The notes under the pieces were generated by a model, which saw nothing but the letters and a program-made list of their open reading frames with translations, searched no databases and was not told the origin of the DNA. Made by a program: the position numbers and the translations under genes. Shown one piece after another: positions 27,407 through 33,715 of a DNA stretch of 64,000 bases. Source of the DNA: SVEL01 sp045123575 (GTDB lineage Bacteria > Bacillota > Clostridia > Lachnospirales > Lachnospiraceae); the NCBI GenBank assembly GCA_045123575.1, contig JBGVKG010000062.1:1-64000 (forward strand). The letters run 5' to 3'. The number at the start of each line of letters is the position of its first letter. Positions within the stretch are counted from its first letter, which is position 1.

Positions 27407-27568
27407 CTATACTGCTATCTTGCGTGTATTTATCTTTGTATACCCTGCCGCCCTTACAGCGTCATCATTTAGCTTTGTTGCTATTTGTTTCTTCTGGTCC
27501 TCTGTCAGATTCTCCCACAGGACCTCTTCTCCATTAATCTTGGCGTATATCCTTACTCCAAGTTCCAT
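27407..27568 (-). CDS. Small phage protein (53 aa)
   Basis: ATG 27568 is preceded by GGGAGAG and the frame ends at TAG 27407, 9 bp before the hydrolase start. The translation starts MELGVRIYAKINGEEVLWEN and continues LTEDQKKQIATKLNDDAVRA, a compact alpha/beta pattern common in tiny phage proteins with a 'dG.e.wenLtedqk..ia..LN' layout. Function unknown. Confidence 0.6.
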   Translation of the reverse strand: MELGVRIYAKINGEEVLWENLTEDQKKQIATKLNDDAVRAAGYTKINTRKIAV

Positions 27569-27627
27569 ACCTATCACTCTCCCTTCTATATGAATGTATT
27601 AGGTACTGGTTGTACATTATGTGTCTA

Positions 27628-27918
27628 TTATCTACCTGACCACAAATCAATTAATACTTTAGTCAAATTTGCGACCGCTTCATAATCGCCCATTGCTCTG
27701 GCTTCTTTGATAGTCTCTGCTATCTCTGATGCAGTTTCTTTTTGTATTTGTTTATAGCTTTTTATTCCATTACTCGCCTCAGCTAAATTCTCCCTTGCTT
27801 CGTATATAGCTTCGTTAATTGCTGTAGGCATTTCTACTTTTTTAAGCTGTTGTATCCTTCTTTCAAGCTCTAAAAGTTTTCCTTCTATTTCCATCTTTTC
27901 ATTTCTAGATATGAACAC
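27628..27918 (-). CDS. Small coiled-coil early protein
   Basis: I choose the GTG at 27918, eight bases after GGAAG; the GTG at 27927 touches that signal and would be too close. The 96 residues form two long amphipathic helices (KMEIEGKLLELERRIQQL; NEAIYEARENLAEASN) and a final ANLTKVLIDLWSGR. This all-helical design suggests a dimeric regulator or adaptor. It is the first early gene after the gap that holds the opposing gene at 28020. Confidence 0.5.
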   Translation of the reverse strand: MFISRNEKMEIEGKLLELERRIQQLKKVEMPTAINEAIYEARENLAEASNGIKSYKQIQKETASEIAETIKEARAMGDYEAVANLTKVLIDLWSGR

Positions 27919-27941
27919 TCTACTCACTTCCTTTCTTCGTA

Positions 27942-27970
27942 TTGTGTTTCCTTCAAATTTCCTCTATAAT
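27942..27970 (+). promoter_or_regulatory. Sigma-A promoter for the 28020 gene
   Basis: TTGTGT at 27942-27947, a 17-bp spacer and a perfect TATAAT at 27965-27970 point toward the plus-strand gene at 28020, against the flow of the early operon. Confidence 0.65.
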
Positions 27971-28019
27971 ATTTGTACAGGTGTTTCCGCACCGAGTACC
28001 AATGAAAGGAGACTCTCCA

Positions 28020-28346
28020 ATGAAACACATTACTTATTCTTTTACTGATTCGGATATTGCTACATGTCTGTTTGCTTTATCTCAGCTTCACTTGCTTCAC
28101 GATGATGAAATCTCAGAAGTTCAAACCAAAATAAACGAGCAATGTGCAACTTCTGCCATTAGCAAACTTTCTTCACGTGAACAACTTTCTCCAAACGAAT
28201 TAAGAGTTTTGTGTTGTTGCATTACCTGTTGTAATTTAGTTTGTCAGGGAGCTATTCCAACAGATAACGACACTCACGAAAAGTGTATGCAATATGTTTT
28301 TTCACTTAATAAATTGGATAATGAACTATGTTCTCAGATATATTAG
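28020..28346 (+). CDS. Plus-strand small protein within the early region (108 aa)
   Basis: ATG 28020 follows AAAGGAG. The product (MKHITYSFTDSDIATCLFAL...) is helical and has an unusual Cys-rich stretch, LRVLCCCITCCNLVC, near residue 70. I recognise no family. It has its own promoter (27942) and terminator (28386) and lies antisense to the path from the Cro-like gene to the early genes, so it is probably expressed in the lysogen. This layout is typical of prophage accessory genes. Confidence 0.6.
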   Translation: MKHITYSFTDSDIATCLFALSQLHLLHDDEISEVQTKINEQCATSAISKLSSREQLSPNELRVLCCCITCCNLVCQGAIPTDNDTHEKCMQYVFSLNKLDNELCSQIY

Positions 28347-28385
28347 GTTGCTTTTTGCATCCTGATGTGTCCAATTTGTACCTAT

Positions 28386-28444
28386 GAGCCTTCTAATCTT
28401 ATTTATCTTAGGATTTTGAGGCTCTTTTCTTTTCTTACTCACTG
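28386..28444 (+). terminator. Intrinsic terminator after the 28020 gene
   Basis: GAGCCT and AGGCTC, with inner AATC/GATT pairs, form a stem followed by TTTTCTTTTCTT on the plus strand. It ends the plus-strand accessory gene 40 bp after its stop. Confidence 0.65.
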
Positions 28445-28459
28445 CTCTCACTTCCTTCC

Positions 28460-28475
28460 GTGTCTTTTAGGACAC
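28460..28475. promoter_or_regulatory. Repressor operator copy OR-distal (GTGTCTTTTAGGACAC)
   Basis: An inverted repeat of the form GTGTC-N6-GACAC overlaps the end of the Cro-like gene. It matches the operators at 28690 and 28748 in the control region. Confidence 0.55.
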
Positions 28476-28673
28476 TTTGTTTGTAAAAAAAATACCCATA
28501 GGACTTTCTAATTTAAGTACATCAACTATAGTCTGTATTTCCTCCAATGTAAACTGCGATATTCCCCTACATTTTCTATAAAACGCAGAACGGCTGATTT
28601 TCAACTCTTCACACATCTTTTCTACAGATACACCCTTTTTCTTCATTTCATACTCTAACTTATATCTGTCCAT
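28467..28673 (-). CDS. Cro-like HTH regulator (68 aa)
   Basis: A single-domain helix-turn-helix protein (KKGVSVEKMCEELKISRSAF, YRKCRGISQFTLEEIQ). It is divergent from the LexA-like repressor and is the first gene of the leftward early operon, the classical Cro position. The promoter between them carries operators GTGTC-N6-GACAC. It would antagonise the repressor at shared sites and so favour lytic growth. AGGAGG precedes the ATG. Confidence 0.75.
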   Translation of the reverse strand: MDRYKLEYEMKKKGVSVEKMCEELKISRSAFYRKCRGISQFTLEEIQTIVDVLKLESPMGIFFTNKVS

Positions 28674-28689
28674 GTCTCTTCCTCCTTTC

Positions 28690-28763
28690 GTGTCCCGTAG
28701 GACACTTCTAAATTATCATAGTCAATTACCCTTGTCAATAACTTTTTTTGTCTTTTACGACAC
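28690..28763. promoter_or_regulatory. Operators and early promoter between cro-like and repressor genes
   Basis: GTGTCCCGTAGGACAC (28690-28705) and TGTCTTTTACGACAC (28749-28763) are inverted repeats flanking a leftward promoter. Its -35 TTGACA lies at 28733-28738 (minus strand) and its -10 GATAAT at 28712-28717 with a 15-bp spacer. Repressor bound at both would occlude RNA polymerase. Confidence 0.65.
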
Positions 28764-28789
28764 TTTTTGTTATTATCTGCAATTTTATG

Positions 28790-28818
28790 TTGCGTAAATG
28801 ACACATTTGTATTATGAT
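28790..28818 (+). promoter_or_regulatory. Repressor-maintenance promoter
   Basis: TTGCGT at 28790-28795, 17-bp spacer, TATGAT at 28813-28818, 25 bp before the repressor ATG. A half-operator TGACAC (28799-28804) lies in the spacer, suggesting autoregulation. Confidence 0.6.
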
Positions 28819-28843
28819 ATAGTTATAGAAAGAAGGTGATTTT

Positions 28844-29467
28844 ATGGAAATTGGCGAAAAAATAAAAATGTTACGAGAACAAAAAGGGCTTACTCTTGAA
28901 GAACTTGGTAATAAAGTAGGTGTTGGAAAAAGCACTATTCGAAAGTGGGAATTGGGTATTATTGCTAACATGAAGCGTGATAAGATAGCTATACTTGCTG
29001 ATGCACTAAATGTTAGTCCAGCATATTTAATGGGCTGGGATAGCAAAGAAAAATTTAACATTAAGAAAACCACTGGTATAAAAATCAATGTCCTTGGTCG
29101 TGTAGCTGCTGGTATTCCTATAGAAGCTATTGAAGATATAATCGATACAGAAGAAATATCAGAAGAGATGGCGAGCACAGGCGAGTTTTTTGGTCTCAAA
29201 ATTAAGGGTGACAGTATGGAACCTCGTATATACGATGGCGATGTTGTTATAGTAAGACAACAGAATGATGCTGACTCCGGCGATATTGTTATAGCACTTG
29301 TAAACGGAGATGACGCTACTTGCAAGCGATTAGTTAAATATGCAAGTGGTATTGGTCTTATCTCATTAAATTCTAAGTATGCACCTATGATGTTTTCGGA
29401 AGAAGATATCAGCAATAAGCCTGTTAAGATTATAGGTAAGGTTGTAGAGCTTAGAGGAAAACTATAG
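28844..29467 (+). CDS. CI/LexA-like phage repressor with S24 self-cleavage domain
   Basis: The N-terminal HTH_3 domain (IKMLREQKGLTLEELGNKVG...) is followed by a LexA-type peptidase domain. The cleavage site is the Ala-Gly bond in GRVAAGIP, the catalytic Ser lies in KGDSMEPRI, and the catalytic Lys in DDATCKRLVK. It maintains lysogeny and would be inactivated by RecA-stimulated autocleavage after DNA damage. AGAAGGTGAT precedes ATG 28844. It is divergent from the Cro-like gene and first of the lysogeny block. Confidence 0.92.
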   Translation: MEIGEKIKMLREQKGLTLEELGNKVGVGKSTIRKWELGIIANMKRDKIAILADALNVSPAYLMGWDSKEKFNIKKTTGIKINVLGRVAAGIPIEAIEDIIDTEEISEEMASTGEFFGLKIKGDSMEPRIYDGDVVIVRQQNDADSGDIVIALVNGDDATCKRLVKYASGIGLISLNSKYAPMMFSEEDISNKPVKIIGKVVELRGKL

Positions 29468-29496
29468 CAACAAAAGATATACAAGGAGATGATTTT

Positions 29497-29856
29497 ATTA
29501 AAAAGATAACCCTGTGTATAAGTTTAATTACTATTTTCATATTATTTTTTGTTGGAATCACACTTATATATGCTCATCCCGGGCGTACTGACTCAAATGG
29601 CGGTCATTATAATAGAGATTCTGGTGAATATCATTATCATCATGGATATCCCGAACACAGTCATGAGGGTGATACATGTCCTTACAATTTTGAGTATTCA
29701 AGCAATAGCTCTACGAAAGCAAAATCATCATATTATAGTTTTTTTGACAAAGTGATATTACTATTAATAGCTATAGCAATAGTATTTATACCTTTCTACA
29801 TTAAAATATTGTGGGATTTCATCAAAAAATTAGTAAGACGCTATATAAATCATTAA
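29497..29856 (+). CDS. YHYH-motif membrane protein with apparent ATT start
   Basis: The frame ATT AAA AAG ... TAA (119 aa) begins at 29497, eight bases after AAGGAG. No in-frame ATG, GTG or TTG is available near it; the ATG at 29489 stops after six codons. The product has an N-terminal hydrophobic segment (about 4-24) followed by HPGRTDSNGGHYN and GEYHYHHGYPEHSH, the YHYH-family signature, then a short linker and a second membrane helix (about 88-107). It follows the repressor and is probably expressed in the lysogen. Surface or exclusion functions are possible. Confidence 0.6.
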   Translation: MKKITLCISLITIFILFFVGITLIYAHPGRTDSNGGHYNRDSGEYHYHHGYPEHSHEGDTCPYNFEYSSNSSTKAKSSYYSFFDKVILLLIAIAIVFIPFYIKILWDFIKKLVRRYINH

Positions 29857-29965
29857 ACTTATTCACAAAAGTACGGTGTATGTACCGTGATCGATAACTA
29901 TGTTATATACTTCACTCCTACTCTTAGGGTTATGGAGTATATACCTATTAGAAGATGTAGTTAGA

Positions 29966-29984
29966 CTGTTACAAAATGTAACAG
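29966..29984. promoter_or_regulatory. Inverted repeat CTGTTACA-AAA-TGTAACAG upstream of the 30008 gene
   Basis: A perfect 8-bp inverted repeat with a 3-bp centre, 24 bp before the ATG and near AAAGGAGG. It is a candidate operator or RNA hairpin. The rest of 29857-30007 holds a weaker inverted repeat around ACGGT/ACCGT (29873-29888) and no gene. Confidence 0.5.
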
Positions 29985-30007
29985 GTTGATATAAAGGAGG
30001 TATACAA

Positions 30008-31174
30008 ATGAATACTATAACGGAAACCGAAGCTATTATTTCTGAACTCTTAGACTTTAAAATAAGAGAAATACCATCCACAACTCGATTTTGGATGATA
30101 CGAACAAAGAAGGGCTATTTTTACAATGAATTTATTACAAAAAAGTTTGTAGCTTTAGCATGGAATACTATTACTAGCTCCTCTGATTTTTCAGATAGTT
30201 CTACAGAAGTTTTAAATGATGCTGTACTTTTAGAATATCCTGAAATCAAAAGACCAGCGCTCGTTATAAATAAATGCAAAAGTTTTATAAACGATATCAA
30301 ACGAGGCGATATATTGGTAATTCCTAGCAATGGCAGCAAATATATTACCTTTGCATACGCCGGAGATTACTACGAGGAAGAATCAAAAACACCAGAAATC
30401 GAAAAAAATGTAATACAACGTATCGAGCATGGAGAGGTTGTAATTGACGAAGTTAATTGTCCATACCGCAAGAGACGTCACATAACACCTATTCGAACAA
30501 TAAGCAGTAACCAACTTAACTATCATTTATATAAAGCGTTATCTTCATATCACGGAATAAGCAACTTAGATGATTACAATACTTATATCCTGGATCATTT
30601 ATTTAATTGTTATACACTTAATAACAAAATTAGATTAGTGTACCATGTCAGCAAAACAGAGGCTATCTCCGCAAACGAATTTTCCGGCTTCTTATATAGT
30701 GTTAATTCAATTCTATCATGTACGGGCATTGATGAATCTTTTCTATCAACTCAAGCAAGTATCCATTCGGAAGGGGATATTGTCTTTACCATAATAAAGG
30801 ATGCCTACGATTGGTTAAGTAGCAACTATATGTTCTTTATTGCTGCTGCCACAGTATTAGGTGGTGGTTCTTTTCTGACAGTTAAGCTACCAGGATTACC
30901 TAGTATAATCAAGGATTTCTTATCAATAAAGACTATGCACGATAAAGAAAAAGCAGAACTAGATGGAATTAAACTTGAACAAATGAATAAAGCTATCGAA
31001 CTAAAAAAGAAGATTGAAGATCAAGGTATGACGCCGGAACAACTACAAACGTATATGGAAATTCTCGTCAGCTGTAGCAAATCAATGCAAATTCAAGCGA
31101 TAGAAAACATTTCAGAGCCTTCTATCTCCGATGCTTGTAATGTTCAAACAGACAACGAAGAAGAATCGTCATAG
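30008..31174 (+). CDS. PUA/EVE-like reader domain fused to a membrane segment; candidate exclusion/defence protein
   Basis: The N-terminal domain (about 25-190) has the pattern FWMIRTKKGYFYNEF, KFVALAWN, DIKRGDILVIPS and ITFAYAGDYY, resembling the PUA/EVE-like modules at the N-terminus of Mrr-like restriction enzymes, which sense nucleic acid. A second domain follows (about 190-265), then a hydrophobic segment (SSNYMFFIAAATVLGG, about 275-293) and a coiled coil. No nuclease motif is visible, so a membrane-acting effector is the natural guess. It lies between repressor and recombinase, where prophages carry superinfection-exclusion genes. AAAGGAGG precedes the ATG. Confidence 0.6.
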   Translation: MNTITETEAIISELLDFKIREIPSTTRFWMIRTKKGYFYNEFITKKFVALAWNTITSSSDFSDSSTEVLNDAVLLEYPEIKRPALVINKCKSFINDIKRGDILVIPSNGSKYITFAYAGDYYEEESKTPEIEKNVIQRIEHGEVVIDEVNCPYRKRRHITPIRTISSNQLNYHLYKALSSYHGISNLDDYNTYILDHLFNCYTLNNKIRLVYHVSKTEAISANEFSGFLYSVNSILSCTGIDESFLSTQASIHSEGDIVFTIIKDAYDWLSSNYMFFIAAATVLGGGSFLTVKLPGLPSIIKDFLSIKTMHDKEKAELDGIKLEQMNKAIELKKKIEDQGMTPEQLQTYMEILVSCSKSMQIQAIENISEPSISDACNVQTDNEEESS

Positions 31175-31349
31175 CTGAAGCTATCATTAATCCTACAAGA
31201 AGAAAAGTAGTTACTTTTAAATCAGAGTCAAAATCTAGAGATACCCATTGTTGACTCACTGTCACTTTACAATAAAGAGCAAGGAATGCCCAGAAGAATG
31301 CTATAAACATAATTATATTGTATATTTTTACACTATAAAGCTTTTTCAT
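31122..31349 (-). CDS. Small two-helix membrane protein, convergent with the 30008 gene (75 aa)
   Basis: AGGAGGAATTTT gives an ideal ribosome-binding site at ATG 31349. The protein has two membrane segments (IIMFIAFFWAFLALY; FLLVGLMIASAMTILL) and a basic end. Its last 53 bp overlap the 3' end of the plus-strand gene. A perfect consensus promoter (31374-31402) drives it. It may be an antitoxin/immunity-like partner or a regulator of the opposing gene; no family recognised. Confidence 0.6.
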   Translation of the reverse strand: MKKLYSVKIYNIIMFIAFFWAFLALYCKVTVSQQWVSLDFDSDLKVTTFLLVGLMIASAMTILLRCLFEHYKHRR

Positions 31350-31373
31350 AAAATTCCTCCTCTCTTTTATTGT

Positions 31374-31402
31374 ATTATATTAATTTTATCAATTTGTGTC
31401 AA
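31374..31402 (-). promoter_or_regulatory. Consensus sigma-A promoter TTGACA-N17-TATAAT
   Basis: Read on the minus strand: TTGACA at 31397-31402, exactly 17 bp, TATAAT at 31374-31379. It points at the small membrane gene and produces antisense RNA to the end of the 30008 gene. Confidence 0.85.
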
Positions 31403-31455
31403 TTGACATTGGCACAAAAAAATCAATACACATTTTGTACATTATAACAAAAAGA

Positions 31456-31611
31456 GCACCTGCTACCAACAGGTGCCCTCTACCGAATGTATACATTTGG
31501 ATGATACACCCGCTCTAGACAAGCATATTGTATCATCTAAGCATCGTTTTTACAAGGAACAGGTGTTTTTATTTTACCATTTTTCATACAATGTATAGGA
31601 GATGATACAAT
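31456..31611 (+). promoter_or_regulatory. Structured leader of the serine recombinase gene
   Basis: It contains: GCACCTG/CAGGTGC (31456-31476, minus-strand terminator-like with TCTTTTTG); the palindrome ATGTATACAT (31486-31495); GATGATACA (31500-31508) facing TGTATCATC (31529-31537); a second CAGGTG followed by TTTTTATTTT (31560-31574); and a third element AGATGATACAAT (31600-31611) covering the start codon and complementary over 12 bases to ATTGTATCATCT (31527-31538). Mutually exclusive pairings could control translation. Confidence 0.5.
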
Positions 31612-33097
31612 GAAAAAGAATTTAAAGATAGCTGCTTGCTATATCCGTGTATCAACAGATAAGCAAGAAGAGCTCTCGCCCGACTCTCAGCTCAAAGAAA
31701 TTAAGAAATGGGCGAAAGACAACGGTTACATCCTAAGTAATGAGTATATCTTTATGGAAAACGAGGGTGTATCCGGTCGTAAAGCTGCGAAGCGTGACGA
31801 GTTCCAACGAATGATAGCCATCGCCAAGACTAAACCAAAGCCTTTTGATGCTATTCTGGTATGGAAATTCTCTCGTTTTGCCCGTAACCAAGAAGAGAGT
31901 ACCTTTTACAAAGGTCTGTTGCGTAAAAAACTAAATATCGATGTTATATCTATCAGTGAACCTATCATTGAGGGAATGTTTGGCCGACTTATCGAGATGA
32001 TTATAGAATGGTTTGATGAATACTATTCTGTGAATCTATCCGGTGAGGTTATGCGCGGTATGACCGAGAAAGCTACTAGAGGTGGCTACCAGTCAGACAC
32101 TCCTTATGGCTACCGTATGGATAAAGAAACGCACATACCTGTAGTTATACCTGATGAGGCAGATGTGGTTAAGCATATCTTCACATCTTTTGCCGCCGGT
32201 TCATCTGCATCTAGTATAGCCAGAGGACTCAATGCCAAGGGTGTTCGTACTAAGCGAGGTAACTCATGGGAGCTGCGTACCATAGATTATGTATTATCCA
32301 ATCCTTTCTATATGGGTTCTGTTCGATGGAACAGGCAACATCATGAGAGCCACACTATTAAAGACTCGTCTGAATGGATTATAGCACCAGGTATGCACGA
32401 AGCCATCATATCCGAAGAACTATTTGGGCAAGCACAAGCACTTATGGCCAAGCGTACTTCTATGCGTAAGATTGGAGAACGTGGTGTCGGCAATAAATAT
32501 TGGCTTAGCGGTCTAATTAAATGTGACACTTGTGGCTCTTCTCTGTTCGCTGGTGGTAAAACTTCTGGCGGTACAAGGTATCTACAGTGCGGTGCTTATG
32601 TTAAAGGCAAATGCCAGGTATCACATGCCGTCACAGAGCGAAAAATAATAGATGGTATGATAACCGCACTCACTATGATGCTTAAGAGTTCCGACCTATC
32701 TTCTTATGCCAAGGCAGCCATTGTGCCGACCAGACTTCCTGAAACAAAACATCTCGAAGATGCTCTGGCCAGACTTGTCCAAAAAGAAGCTCGTATCAAA
32801 CAAGCCTATATGGATGGCATAGATACCATAGATGAATACAGAGCTAATAAGCAGTTGCTCACCGATGAAAGAATACGCATCAAGAATGACATCGATAATA
32901 TACTTAATAGTAAACCAGAAAAAATAGAGCAGATAGACCTACCTAAGGAAATTCAATCTATCATTGACCTCTTAAAATCCAATGTAGAGAATGACCTTAA
33001 GTCAGATGCTATCCGCTCCGTTATAGACCATTTAGTTTATGTAAAGAAAGAAAATCGACTAGATATTCACTTAGTTGACAGCCTGAAAACCTTGTAA
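31610..33097 (+). CDS. Large serine recombinase (phage integrase/excisionase)
   Basis: A 495-residue large serine recombinase. The catalytic serine is S15 in AACYIRVSTDKQ. Next come the resolvase core (EGVSGRKAAKRDEFQ, VWKFSRFARN), the recombinase domain (PYGYRMDKE...VRTKRGNSWE), a zinc-ribbon segment (CDTCGSSLFAGG...CGAYVKGKCQ) and a coiled coil. It catalyses integration and excision at att sites. Its 3' end is about 35 bp from the interrupted cotJC gene. AGGAGATG overlaps the structured leader. Confidence 0.92.
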   Translation: MKKNLKIAACYIRVSTDKQEELSPDSQLKEIKKWAKDNGYILSNEYIFMENEGVSGRKAAKRDEFQRMIAIAKTKPKPFDAILVWKFSRFARNQEESTFYKGLLRKKLNIDVISISEPIIEGMFGRLIEMIIEWFDEYYSVNLSGEVMRGMTEKATRGGYQSDTPYGYRMDKETHIPVVIPDEADVVKHIFTSFAAGSSASSIARGLNAKGVRTKRGNSWELRTIDYVLSNPFYMGSVRWNRQHHESHTIKDSSEWIIAPGMHEAIISEELFGQAQALMAKRTSMRKIGERGVGNKYWLSGLIKCDTCGSSLFAGGKTSGGTRYLQCGAYVKGKCQVSHAVTERKIIDGMITALTMMLKSSDLSSYAKAAIVPTRLPETKHLEDALARLVQKEARIKQAYMDGIDTIDEYRANKQLLTDERIRIKNDIDNILNSKPEKIEQIDLPKEIQSIIDLLKSNVENDLKSDAIRSVIDHLVYVKKENRLDIHLVDSLKTL

Positions 33098-33150
33098 AAT
33101 CAATGCTTAGAGCTATTGTTGTAGGTTTTAGCAGTATGGTGGACCTGATG
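33098..33150. other. Prophage right attachment site region (attR or attL)
   Basis: Phage sequence ends and host cotJC coding sequence begins here. The in-frame host codons begin at CAG 33132 (QYGGPDGE), preceded in frame by a TAG stop. The crossover is probably within CAGTATGGTGG. The matching site lies outside the window, so the exact core is not determined. Confidence 0.65.
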
Positions 33151-33650
33151 GCGAAATAGGAGCCTCTCTTCGTTACCTATCACAAAAATATGCCATGTCA
33201 AATAAACGTGTTGCAGGACTTTTAAACGATATAGGTACAGAAGAACTAGCCCATCTCGAGATTGTAGGTGCGTTAGTTCAACAGTTGACTGACGGCTTAT
33301 CTCCGGAGCAAATAAAGGCTGCTGGTTTCGATGCATACTATGTTGACCACACACTTGGTATATGGCCACAGTCCGCTGGTGGCAATCCTCAGAATGCGTG
33401 GACATACCAGAGCAAAGGAGACCCTATCACAGATTTATTTGAGGACTTAGCTGCTGAGCAGAAGGCTAGAACAACCTACGACAATATTCTCCGTATGGTT
33501 AAAGACCCAGATGTATGTGATGTTATCAAGTTCCTCCGCCAAAGAGAAATCGTTCACTTCCATAGATTTGGTGAAGCTCTCCGTATGGTACAAGACGATC
33601 TTGACAGCAAGAACTACTACGCATTTAACCCTTCATTTGATATGAAGTAA
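33132..33650 (+). pseudogene. cotJC: cotJC-like manganese catalase, 3' part interrupted by the prophage
   Basis: From CAG 33132 the frame reads QYGGPDGEIGASLRYLSQKY and continues to TAA 33650, aligning with CotJC/Mn-catalase proteins from the end of helix A. Metal-ligand motifs visible are the EExAH-type GTEELAHLEIV and the later REIVHFHRFGEAL. The N-terminal part, including the first ligand region and start, is missing from this side. Restart at ATG 33195 would give 151 residues lacking the first ligand. Excision would restore the gene. A strong terminator follows. Confidence 0.85.
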
Positions 33651-33656
33651 AATTTT

Positions 33657-33694
33657 AAGCCTGTGACTTGTATATCGCTACAAGTCACAGGCTT
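33657..33694. terminator. Strong bidirectional terminator (15-bp stem)
   Basis: AAGCCTGTGACTTGT and ACAAGTCACAGGCTT pair perfectly around an 8-nt loop, with AATCACTTTATTT on the plus side and AAAATTTTACTT on the minus side. It separates the convergent cotJC fragment and the surface-protein gene. Confidence 0.8.
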
Positions 33695-33715
33695 AATCAC
33701 TTTATTTAGTGGGCT

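Noticed and set aside
28735..29484. 249-aa minus-strand ORF across the repressor
   Set aside because: It is an exact shadow of the repressor gene, and its start lacks a signal.
29549..29755. 68-aa plus-strand ORF starting ATG 29549
   Set aside because: It is the wrong frame of the YHYH gene. The His-rich repeat in the real frame fits the family; this one does not.
33195..33650. Intact small manganese catalase starting at ATG 33195
   Set aside because: The homologous sequence continues in frame upstream to 33132, and the N-terminal metal-ligand helix is missing, so it is a fragment.
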